Assembly (NCBI GenBank): GCA_039545355.1
Contig: BCJJ01000003.1
Span: 1,261,092-1,325,091 of the forward strand
DNA from: Trichosporon coremiiforme
Taxonomy: Eukaryota; Basidiomycota; Tremellomycetes; Trichosporonales; Trichosporonaceae
Reading direction: 5' to 3'
DNA: 64,000 nt
A program made the position numbers and the translations under genes. Positions 34,154 through 43,517 of the stretch are shown here, one piece after another (positions within the stretch are counted from its first letter, which is position 1; the number at the start of each line of letters is the position of its first letter). The notes below the pieces were generated by a model that searched no databases, was not told the DNA's origin, and saw only the letters and a list, made by a program, of their open reading frames with translations.

Positions 34154-35424
34154 CTTTCCCTGTTGCTGGGGGTGGGGCTGCGCGGTCTTGCTGTCCACGG
34201 TGGTGGAAGGAGCCTGGGAGGGAATGGTGGGCTATGTGTTTGCGGGGAGTGGTCGTGAGCTGTGGTTGTTGGGGGGAAGAGACGGGGAGACAGGGGAGCA
34301 AAGTGGAGCCGGGGGTCGTCCTGGTGTGATTTCTGGGTGATCCGTTGGGCTTGGTCTGGTGGCGAGAGTGAATGAGCAAAGAGTTCTGGGGGGACAGCAA
34401 GACAGCGCGTGCGAGCGAGAGCTTATAAGAGATGGCCAAAGGGGTGGAGATATTAAAGCGGACGCGAGGGGGTAGAGGGGGGGACGACGAGGTGGTCGAC
34501 GATGGGTGTGGGTAGCAGGTGATTCGAAATCAGCTGGCCACTGGGCGTCTGGGGCCAACGAGCGGGCTGCAGGGTTAGCAGGGCTTGCTGGATTAGCCAG
34601 ATCGGTTGGGCTAGGCTGCGTCTGAGTGAGCGGGTGAGTGGCACCGCTGGTTCAGACAGTGCTGTTGGCTGAGGTTGCTGGGCTCGATTGACTGCATTGC
34701 TGACTGACGTGGGTGGGGCACTTGGGCTGGTGGTTGCCCGGCAGAAGCCCAGAGGAAGCGGTAAGGTTGCGGTTGTGTGTCTCCTGATCTCCTGACCACT
34801 CACGCGGTTCTGGTCCGCCAGGTCCTCTGCTCCCGTGCGTCAGTCGTTGCCGCAGTGCCTCAGCGCCCGCCCCTGACCCCGCGGGGAATGCCGCTCATTG
34901 GTTCTTTGATCTCTCCCCTGATGCCTGTGCAGTCCAGAGACAGGTTCTGGCCTTGCGCGAGATCGCAGTCTACTTTCCCGCTCGACTGCAACGCCCACGA
35001 GCCCCACTCTCTCCTCCAGTGCACACTTCGAAATACATCGAGGCACGCTCAGTCTTATCAGCTGCCCGGGGTCATTCCTCAATTCGAAATTTCGAACGCT
35101 GTCGGACGTGAGCGATGCGCTCGCGCGCCCAAACCTCGCAAACACTGCGTTGTGCGTGGGTACCACCAGTGACCTAGTGGCACACGATAAGTCTAGTTCC
35201 GTCATGGCGCACGATGACCAGCCGCTTGATCCGTGGCACGCACGGCTAGCATTCTTACGTAGACATCTGCGGGCGAGTCTGTACGGCGGAGCCGGAGCAC
35301 GCGAAGGGCTTCCCCACTCAGGACTGGGGTGCTTTCGGGGTCGTTTGCATTCATAGGAGAAATACGGGGCTACGTAGAGGAGAAGAGGGATCGTTGTCGG
35401 ATAATCTGGGGCCGACAGAGACGA
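34154..35424. other. Intergenic, about 1.3 kb
   Basis: Upstream region of the Ser/Pro-rich gene. From 34230 to 34500 it is G-rich on the plus strand (C-rich on the coding strand), typical of a leader. I found no supported gene in 34500-35420. Confidence 0.45.
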
Positions 35425-36039
35425 TCAGACGCTGGACCCGCCACGCGATGCGCAGCCAAGCGTTGCCCCGCATTCGGCGCACGATGGTTGGCTGATCAGC
35501 ACTAAGGGATCGACCCCTTCTGTGCGCTTCGTGGCCCTCATTCGCTGCGAACTTGGTCCGCCGTTACGGTGGGCTCTGGCACCTCTGGCACACCGGGGAG
35601 CTGAGAGCAAGGGGAAGGCAGAGTCGCGACTCGAGTCCTCGACCCGCGCGCCACGCACCGCGCGACTAATTAATCCGGCGTCGTTCCGAGCAATCGTCTT
35701 CCTCCAATCGCACAGCTTCCAGATCTCGCTTACTCTGCACCAGTCTCTGCCGAAGTGCGGGGTGGTTGAGCTGCTGACGGGACTGGTGATGGACATGTGT
35801 CTGTCATCAGAGCGCCAGCCTCGCCGGAGCCCGCACGTCATCGCTCTCGACTCCATGTCCAATCCCTGCGACGCCGAGCTCGTCAACTCGTCGGATTCGA
35901 TCTGCTCGATTCGGGCCATTAGCGGACCATGTGGCCGCCGTGTTGCGTGTGCTGGAATCGACGCTCCGCCCTCTTCAGGCCACTCTCGCTTGTCTTGGGC
36001 TGGGCGGCGAGGCTGAATGGGCAGGAGATACATGTACAT
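35425..36039 (-). CDS. Possible hypothetical protein (up to 204 aa)
   Basis: An open frame with ATG at 36039 or more likely at the internal MARIEQIESDELTSS. Third codon positions in the middle part are strongly G/C, as in the real genes here, which is the only support. A GTAAGC inside the frame could be a donor, so the true structure may differ. No domain is recognised; the last third is Arg/Gly/Ala-rich and may not be coding. Treat as unproven. Confidence 0.3.
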   Translation of the reverse strand: MYMYLLPIQPRRPAQDKREWPEEGGASIPAHATRRPHGPLMARIEQIESDELTSSASQGLDMESRAMTCGLRRGWRSDDRHMSITSPVSSSTTPHFGRDWCRVSEIWKLCDWRKTIARNDAGLISRAVRGARVEDSSRDSAFPLLSAPRCARGARAHRNGGPSSQRMRATKRTEGVDPLVLISQPSCAECGATLGCASRGGSSV

Positions 36040-36575
36040 CCTTGGATTCTTGGCTGACTTGTCGCTGATTGTCTGGCGTGGAGCTTGGATAAACTGATGA
36101 TTGACGCTGAATGAGGATGAATTGCACTAGGACCTGCGCCGACCTGCGTCCTTCGGCGCCCTCGAGGCCGCCGGTCAACTGATGGAGCAGTTGAGAACCT
36201 TACTCGCTATCAACTCGTTGCGTGGCGCACCCACTCGACCGAGCTCAATGCGTACTTGTTTCTTTACGCACTGAGTGCGCCGAGGAAGCGAGGAAGGCAT
36301 GTTCCGTGACAGCACGTGTCTGCGCTTCTCTTGGCACACAGCCCGCAGAGATAGGATGTAGTGGCAGTCGGCAGAGACCTGTATTCTATGAGTGGTTTTC
36401 CATCATTGTTACAACATGCTGTATCTGTCTACGTGATCTGCTCGCCTCCCGCTCTACACCGCTCACTCCCAGCCACAGCTAACATGCTACCAACGCAGTA
36501 TCTGAGACACAGCCGAGATGACATGCCAGCGGGCGAAGCGTCCCGCACTGCGTGGAGCTTGCGGATTGCGGAGCA

Positions 36576-37725
36576 TTACTCCCGCATAGCGGTGGACGCA
36601 ACCGTGCTCGCCCGCTCCGCCTCGAGCTTGTCCCACGCCTCCTTCTTCTTGCGGTTGCGCTCCTTCGACTCCTCGCGGTTGCGGTCGGTACGGTCGATGC
36701 GCTGTCGTCAGTACGACTGCTAAACGGGGCGAACGAAGGGCGGGGACGCTGGGGCGTGTGGGCATAGACGGCTGGGAACATGGGCGCAGGGCATAACGCA
36801 GGGGATGAATGGGGATCATGAGGCGTGGGTCAGGAGGAAACCGGCGCAGAGATAGCAACCGGACAGCGGAACAGAGATAGAGGATACCGCGACGTAACTC
36901 CGAGATACGAGCCGGACTTGAGCCCACCGGGAATCTCAGCTGTTCACTACAGCTCCAACTGCCGCCGGCATCTGCTCGCACGTCGCCCGCTGCGCTGCAG
37001 CGGGGCACATGTATTGTCTCAGCGCATCCAGATCGACCAGGAATAAACGATCGGAGCGAGAAGCTCGGAATGCTGAGACAATCCGCTCGTGGAAGACATC
37101 CGATCTCAGCAACATCACCAGTCAAAGTGTTTTCGAACCTGCCATTTCAAACGTTCCCCCAACCGGTTGTCGTTACTCAATCCTCCATGTCGCTCTACCC
37201 CATCACCAGCTTGTTTGTTCATCCCCTCGCCGTAGTCCCGTTTTCTCGCACCAGCAACCTTGCTGACGGTTGCAGGTGGAGGTTGATGGACGATCCCTTG
37301 ACTCCACCGGCCGCGCCGGCCGGTCGGCCGGTATACTCACCTCCTTCCTCAGACACAGGTTCAGCGCCTGCTTCTCGTCGTTGCACATGGCAACGAAACG
37401 GGACCACCTTGACTTGGAGTGGCAGTCCTCGAGTGCGGCGATGAGCTCGGCGCAGGCTGTTGTTAGCTCGAGTTGTAGCATGGCTAGCTGTGGAGTTTCC
37501 CTCGCTTCGCCTCTTGCTTGGCCCCAGTTCGCTTGGCCGTAACTCTGCCCAAGATCTTATGGAACCTAGTAGCATCGTGCGGATTGAGATGGCCGTGCCG
37601 GTGTCCCGGCTCTTCCTCTCGGTCACGAGAGGCCATGATGGAGAGGAGACCAGCACTCGAAAGGGAGTTGAGAGGGCCGCGGACTCACCCTGCTGTCGCT
37701 CCGGGACTCCGAGGGGGGCGTGCAT
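36576..37725 (-). CDS. CMC2: Mitochondrial twin-CX9C protein Cmc2-like (92 aa, 3 exons)
   Basis: Intermembrane-space protein linked to cytochrome c oxidase assembly. Exons 37725-37689, 37456-37341 and 36701-36576; total 93 codons. Twin CX9C motif: CAELIAALEDC and CNDEKQALNLC, followed by LRKERIDRTDRNREESKERN across the second junction. The start MHAPLG fits Cmc2 proteins (MHP-L). The introns are very long for this genome: 232 and 639 nt, though donors (GTGAGT twice) and ends (CTAACAACAG, CTGACGACAG) are standard. No presequence, as expected for Mia40 substrates. Divergent from ZIM17, another mitochondrial gene. Confidence 0.88.
36702..37340 (-). other. Very long (639 nt) intron of CMC2 with an inverted repeat
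   Basis: The longest intron found in the window, inside one of the smallest genes. It contains an 11-bp perfect inverted repeat: ATTGTCTCAGC at 37013-37023 and GCTGAGACAAT at 37072-37082, loop 48 nt. A structured or non-coding RNA is possible; no snoRNA boxes could be assigned with confidence. Confidence 0.6.
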
Positions 37726-38225
37726 GTTTCTGTCTGTTCTGTTTGTCTAGTTCGCTTGTGAAAGTTGCAAAGTCGAGGTCGACGTTTCCGGCGCTCGGTC
37801 AAAGTCGCTCTTGGCTTACAGAGTCATCGGCAGGTGGCGAGGCAGATTCGGAAATCACAGTGAGCGGGGCGGAGAAAGGATGATGTCCGTGGGCATGTGG
37901 AGGTCGGTGGAGGGAAGTGGCAAGAGAGCGAAGAGCATGGAATTTCGTCATGGCCGAAACGTCGAACAGGCTCACACCACACACATCTCGCAGCAGAGTA
38001 GCTCCCCCTGTCCTACGAAGCTGGTTCCTATCGTACTTTTCGCACATCATCGCATCACAATCGTGCATCGACTCTCACTCCACTCGAACGCTTAAAAGCA
38101 GCTCGATCGCATCGTCGTACCGCGCTTTCGCACTTGCGCCAACTCCCGGACCGACATCCGCATCTCCCGCACCATCTGGGAGCTCCCGACAGACCTCCTT
38201 CGTCAACGACGCAGACTAGACCAAC
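37726..38225. promoter_or_regulatory. Divergent promoter between CMC2 and ZIM17
   Basis: 500 bp shared by two nuclear genes for mitochondrial proteins. The ZIM17 side (38030-38225) is C/A/T-rich and free of ATG near the start, like a 5' leader. No clear TATA box. Confidence 0.4.
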
Positions 38226-38975
38226 ATGGCGTCCCGCTCTCTCCTCCGCACCCTGCGCCCGATGGGCCAGCAGCTCCGCGCTGTCCCCCGCCTGGCTCCC
38301 TCGGCTCGCGCATTCTCCGCCGCCCCGATGCGCTGGGACGAGCGCAGTACAATCGACCAGCTGAAGAAGGGCGTCGCTGACCTGGGCGACCAGGCCAAGG
38401 ACCTCATGAACAAGCTCGAGTCTGAGGCGAAGGACTTCACGGACCAGGCGAAGAACCACGTCTCGACGCCGAAGGGCACCGACCACTCGATCCCTGCCTC
38501 GACCGCGGGCCAGGTCGACCCAGAGAGCGAGGTGCGCGACCCTATGGCCGGTAACCACGCCTCCGCCTCTGGTCACACGTCTCACGGCCTTCCCCCGCCC
38601 GCCTCTGGCTCTGGCGCACCTTCTGCCGAGGTGAACGGCGGCAAGGTCCCGATCGGCCAGGTCGAGCCCCGCCTCCAGCTCACGTTCACGTGCACTGCCG
38701 GTCCGGAGAGAAATCAGCCCGAGTGCGGGGAGAGGAGCACGCACGAGTTCTCGAAGAACTCGTACGAGAACGGCATCGTCCTCGTCCAGTGCCCCAAGTG
38801 CAAGGCGCGTCATCTCATTGCCGACCACCTGGGCTGGTTCAAGGAGATCACGAAGGATGGCCAGCTCAAGACCCTCGAGGATATCATGAAGGACAAGGGC
38901 GAGGAGGCCATCACCAAGGGAAGGATCAACCAGCTCGGCACTATCGAGTTCCCGCCTGAGGCTGGCAAGGCCTAA
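38226..38975 (+). CDS. ZIM17: DNL-type zinc finger protein Zim17/Tim15/Hep1-like (249 aa)
   Basis: Chaperone that keeps mitochondrial Hsp70 (Ssc1) soluble during matrix import. Single exon. Residues 1-35 form an Arg/Ser/Ala-rich presequence (MASRSLLRTLRP..., RAFSAAPMRW). Residues 38-75 are amphipathic and LEA-like (QLKKGVADLGDQAKDLMNKL), an uncommon insertion. The zinc domain runs from RLQLTFTC to ADHLGWF, with THEFSKNSYENGIVLVQCPK and the DNL-type HLIADHLGWF signature. Cysteines are at about 156, 167, 189 and 192. The first pair is CX10C rather than the short spacing usual for this family, with GPERNQPE inserted. No intron signals remove this insertion. Confidence 0.9.
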   Translation: MASRSLLRTLRPMGQQLRAVPRLAPSARAFSAAPMRWDERSTIDQLKKGVADLGDQAKDLMNKLESEAKDFTDQAKNHVSTPKGTDHSIPASTAGQVDPESEVRDPMAGNHASASGHTSHGLPPPASGSGAPSAEVNGGKVPIGQVEPRLQLTFTCTAGPERNQPECGERSTHEFSKNSYENGIVLVQCPKCKARHLIADHLGWFKEITKDGQLKTLEDIMKDKGEEAITKGRINQLGTIEFPPEAGKA

Positions 38976-39182
38976 TCGCCGCGAGAGGTGAGCGCAGCGA
39001 GCGCGCAATAGTGTGTAGAGGCCACCTTCGCCCGACCAATCATTCATCCATCCCCTCAAACCCCAACCGACGTAAAAACGCATAAAGAAGCGATCAACAA
39101 GCCAAGTCCAAGTCACAAGCAAGCAAGCAATGGCGCAGCAGCAGATTTGTACAAGTAAGCCCAAAAATGCAAAATGATAACA

Positions 39183-39202
39183 TCTCCTCTCCTCTCCTCT
39201 CC
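39183..39202 (+). repeat. CTCCT pentanucleotide repeat
   Basis: About four tandem copies of a TCCTC-type unit just beyond the NUC1 stop codon. Confidence 0.8.
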
Positions 39203-39214
39203 GTTGCGCTATGC

Positions 39215-40743
39215 CTAGTTCTTCTTGTTGAAGTTCTTCCTGGCATCATCGAAGCGGCGCACAACGACGTCGCACTGGGTGACGGCACAGAGTTGGCGGG
39301 ACTTGCCCTTGAGCTCGTCGTTGAAGAGCTGGAGACCAGCGGCCTTCTCGACCTTGTCCACGGGGGCGATGAACGTGCGCAGGTCGGCTCCGTCCGGAAT
39401 CTCCTTGTTGGGGAGGATGAATGCGCCCATCGCGAGCTCCTTCACGGTCTCCGGGGAGGTGACGGACTTGTCGTTCTTGTTGGGAGTCTGGGGGTAGGAG
39501 AAGTCGGGGCGGGAGGCGAGGACGACCTTGGCGAAGTGCGTCGGCACGGCGACCGAGGGAGGGTTGCCGATCACCTCGTACGAGACGCGCCACTTGCCGT
39601 CCTTGCCCTGCTCGGGGAGGTAAAGGGGGATCCTGGCGTTAGTTTCAACGACAAGGACGAAACGCACGTGAACACGTAAACGTCCTCGAAGTTGGAGGTC
39701 AGGCGACGACAGAAGTCCTCAACGTAGGCCCAGTCTGGATGTCAGCTAGGAGACCATGAACAGAGCTGCAGTGCTACGACTCGCACAACCCCACGCTCCG
39801 CAAACTGCGAACAACGGCACTCACAGTGACGGTTGAAGCCCTCGCCAACCTGCGGGGCAATGTTGGTCAGGTAGAAGGTCTCGTCCATGGCGTCCTGGGA
39901 GATCTTGGCATCGGCGGCAGGGACCCTGGGGTTGGGTTAGTTTGCGTAGTCGAACACCCTCCTTTGCTACTTCTTTCCCTGCCAATCTTCCTCCTGTTCC
40001 TTCACACCTGCGCCCTCCCCTCTCTCACCACCCTTGAGCGCGAGGAAGACTCACATGTGTCCACGGTCATAACCAGAGCGGAAGTCTGGATGTCAGCTTG
40101 GACAAGACGAGCAGGACTAGCAGTACTCACAGTCAGAGAGCTTAGCACGGAACATCTCGGGGACAGACATGTCCTCCTGGAACTGGGACTTCTGGCGGTC
40201 GGCCTTGGGTCCGGCGGTGTCGGCCGCACGGGCCTTGTCGGCGGGCACGGGCGGGCCGCCGTGGAAGTTGGGCGGCGGGCGCGAGAGACTCTTGGCAGTG
40301 AGGTGCTCGGCGGTCTGGAGGTCAGCTAATCTCAACCGTCACGTAGCTGTGGGATGAAGGGGGGCTCACCCAGGCAGGGTGGCGGAGACGGCGGTCGTAG
40401 GCGGCCATGTAGGCCTGGCGGCGGATGATATCGAAGTGAGGGCCTGGGAGGTTAGCTATCGGCGTCCATGTAGGTCTAGCTACTCATAGAGATACGTACC
40501 GGGGAAACCACCAGCGAGCGTAACGGTGCTGCCGGCGAGGGGAACGACGACGCGCTTCTCCTCGTGGCCGGCGCCGGGGCGCTCAACGGGGACCGGGAAG
40601 GGGACGTTGCCGGGGAGAGACTGGGCGGAGATGGGGACAGGGACAGGGACCTGCTGCTCCTTCTTGCGCGGGAAGAGCGCGCCGGCTCCGACGCCGAGCG
40701 TCAGTCCTGCGACGAACAGGATCGACGGTCCTAGTGTTGGCAT
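39215..40743 (-). CDS. NUC1: Mitochondrial nuclease Nuc1 / EndoG family (372 aa, 7 exons)
   Basis: Non-specific DNA/RNA endonuclease of the mitochondrial inner membrane or intermembrane space. Exons: 40743-40500, 40443-40370, 40314-40131, 40085-40055, 39925-39825, 39734-39668 and 39632-39215; total 373 codons. The N-terminus has a hydrophobic anchor (ILFVAGLTLGVGAGALF) followed by Pro/Val-rich sequence. Then GPHFDIIRRQAYMAAYDRR, HPAWTAEHLT, and the active site SGYDRGHM with catalytic His at about 177, then DETFYLTNIAPQVGEGFNRH (metal Asn) and KWRVSYEVIGNPPSVAVPTH. The active-site motif is encoded by a 31-nt exon, so skipping it would remove both DRGH and the frame. Family and order of motifs leave little doubt. 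Confidence 0.94.
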
Positions 40744-41189
40744 GGTCGTGGGCGATGAGGCAAAGGACTGAATGGACACTCTGCCAACAAAAGTTCGGAC
40801 GACGCGGTGGAGGTACGGATCAGATTTCGCGCCGCCACCGGCAGGGCCCTGGCGGCCGGCTCGGGTCGATTATGATTGTCCGCGCGCCTCACGCACACGC
40901 GTCCATACCATGCATCACGCACCGTGATGAGTTACCTCATGCACCCCGCAACTAAACAATCTCTGCATTCTCGATGTGGTATATATTTGCCAGGGCATAA
41001 CAGTCAGTCCCGGTAAGAGAGAGCGAAAAGGAACGGTTATATAATACGAGGAGGTCTGTCCTAAGAGAAAAACGGAGGCATCAGAGGGACATGAGGAGGC
41101 ATTAGGAATATTCCGTAGGGAAGCTTGACTTTTGGCGCTGTGCAGTACACAGCGCGTGTAGGTGGTAAGGGGGTCAGGACCGGGCGCAT
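40744..41189. other. Intergenic, 446 bp
   Basis: NUC1 promoter and septin 3' end. GGTATATATTTGC (about 40978-40990) is a TATA-like A/T patch. No gene seen. Confidence 0.5.
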
Positions 41190-42685
41190 TTACTCGTACT
41201 GGTTCGAGCCCTGCGCGGCGAGACGCGCCTCGAGAACCTTGAGCGAGTCCTCCTTGGCAAGCAGCTCCTGGCGCTTGATCTGGATCTCGCGCTGGACCTT
41301 GAGCTCAATCTCGCGCAACTTCTCCTCCTCACGGCGGAGCTGCTCCTCCTTAAGCCGAACAGACTGGTTGGCCATGTCCTCGGGAAGTAAGGCGGTGGTG
41401 TCGCTGCTGGGTGTCAGTTGTCATCTACACTGTCAATACTCACGCATCACCGCCAACAGAGCGCGAAAGCTTCTCGGTACGGTAGTTCTCGTAGAGGAAG
41501 TCGTGGGTGATCTCCTTGAGGTCGGTAAGGTGCGACTGGAACAGGGCACTGCGGAGACGACCAAAGTCGGAGTGCTCCGGGTTGTCGACCTCAACGATAC
41601 CCCAGGGGTAGCGGCGGCCACGGACAGCCTCGCCGTTGATCATGATCTCCTCCTCGGCACCGACGATGGCGAAGGGAAGGAGCGAACGGAGCTCGCGGTT
41701 GTCGGCAATGGTCTCCTCGTCATCCTCCTCGGGGTCGTACGGGAAGTTGTACACGGGAATGCCGTAGTACTCAATGTCCTCCATGATGCGGCGCTTGAAC
41801 GCCTTGAGCTCAGAGGGAGTCAGAGAGTCAGCCTTGCCGATAACAGGGATGACGTTCACGCGGGGCGACAGGCGACGCATGAGCTCGATGTCCATCTCAC
41901 GGAGAGCGTGACCGGTAGGCTGGATGAAATAAAGCAACGCGTGGATGCGGTTGTCGCGGAAACGAGGGTTACGCTTGATACGCGATTCCTCAGCAAGAAT
42001 GTCGTCGTACTGGCGCTCAAGGTAGGTAGCAATCTCCTGGAAGCTGGGGCTGTCAGCAAAGGCCAGATTGCCAAAAACAGCTCGCGCTCGGAGCTTCTCG
42101 CTCGGCTACGCACCAGTGCTCATTGTCGATGCCCTCGCCGAAACCGGGAGTGTCAACAACAGTGAGGGCGATGCGGACACCATCCTCCTCAAGCTCAACG
42201 TTCACGGGCTTGATCTGGATCTGACGCTCAACGTGGGCGTCGGCCGCGGCCTGCTCGGCAAGGCTGGGGTCAACCTCAGAGCGAGGGTTCTCGGGGTCCT
42301 TGAGGATCTGCTGGGCGCGGTGGGGAAGCATGGGCTGCTCAACGAGCGTGTTAACGAAGGTGGTGCGGCCGGTACCCGAGGCACCTGGAATGTTAGCGTA
42401 CGTCCTTCCTTGGTGTGATCGGAGGTGTGGGAAGCCCGAGGAAGACGTTGTCCCCGCAAGCGCAAAAGAAGGCCTGTGCGCATGTGGAAGGAGCGGCTTG
42501 TGTGCGTCGACGGGGCGCGATGCGTGCGATCGGGCGCGCTTCCACAGGCTGCATGCGACGCGATGAGGCAGATGCGGGCTGGTGTGCCGTGGCAGCTTCG
42601 ACGTGGGATACTCACCAACCACCATGATGGTGAGCTGGACACCCTTCTTGGCCTGTTTCCTTCCTCGGGATGCGCGGTAGGCCAT
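41190..42685 (-). CDS. CDC11: Septin, Cdc11-like (385 aa, 4 exons)
   Basis: GTP-binding filament protein of the bud neck and septum. Exons 42685-42616, 42384-42114, 42043-41444 and 41406-41190; introns of 231, 70 and 37 nt. P-loop GASGTGRTT at 24-32 has Arg where most septins have Lys, as in budding-yeast Cdc11. G3 is VVDTPGFGEG, G4 is VIGKADSL, and the septin-unique stretch includes WGIVEVDNPEHSDFGRL. The third exon starts at CFQEIATYLERQYDDIL; of three close AGs only the CCCCAG was chosen, because it gives the usual NEHCFQEI junction. The C-terminus is a coiled coil (LKEEQLRREEEKLREIELKV). The start MAYRASRGRKQAKKG supplies the polybasic membrane region. Confidence 0.93.
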
Positions 42686-43517
42686 GTTGTTGGACGAGAC
42701 GCGTGGAGGATTAAAGTTGGGCTGAGATTATCGAGGGTGGGTGGGGTCGCGCGAGACGGGTGCTGCGGACGCCGGGGTGGTGGTGTGTGAGAGAGTGTTA
42801 GAGTAGGTGAGAGGGAAGGCGGTGGACGAGGTTGGATGGAGTCAAGTCGAAGAGGAGAAGGATAGAGCGGAGGAGGATGGCAATGAGAGACGGGTGCGCG
42901 GGTGGGAGGCTGTCTGGCAGGACTGGGCTGGCTGGCGGTCAGGCAGGCTGTTGCAACGGTGGAAGGCACGACTGGACGACACAATCCAAAGGGAGTGATT
43001 CCGGAGCCAGGCCAGGGTCGCGGTGAAGGGCCGTTTTGGCGTCAAGGGCGGGAGCAGAGGACGAACGGGCGAGACGCCAAAAGCTGAAGCGCGCGCGGTG
43101 GTGTGCTGGTGTGCCTCCCTGGGATGTCGCGGCCTGTCGAGCGGGTGGTCGTAGCGCTGCATCTGGGACCACCCCGTGTGACCCCTGGCTGCCCGCTCCT
43201 GGCCCCTCTGGCCTCGCCGGTATGACCTGTCTGGCGTCCTGCGACGTCCTCCCGCCCAAAGACACCTGAACTAACTCACGCGTACCTTAACCATGCCGCC
43301 CTCTTAACCATCACCTCACTTCCCCTACAGCGGGCTTCACTGTCACTCCGCCCTCCAGGTCACGTGAAGACACCCAGACACCCTGCCATGTTGCTCGCCA
43401 GCGCGTCATGAGGCCAGCCAGCTAGCCAGACTCACCAGCATGAGCGGAAACGAGTGATCGAGACTCATCTGACCTTCCTCCACATCGGACTTGCCTTCCT
43501 CGTCCAGACACCTTCCC
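42686..43517. other. Divergent promoter region CDC11 / COG3, 832 bp
   Basis: Contains an E-box CACGTG at 43361-43366 and a C/T-rich leader before COG3. No coding feature supported. Confidence 0.45.

Noticed and set aside
36702..37340. Box C/D snoRNA in the CMC2 intron
   Set aside because: A GTGATGG near 37205 on the minus strand is close to box C, but no paired box D with a terminal stem could be placed.
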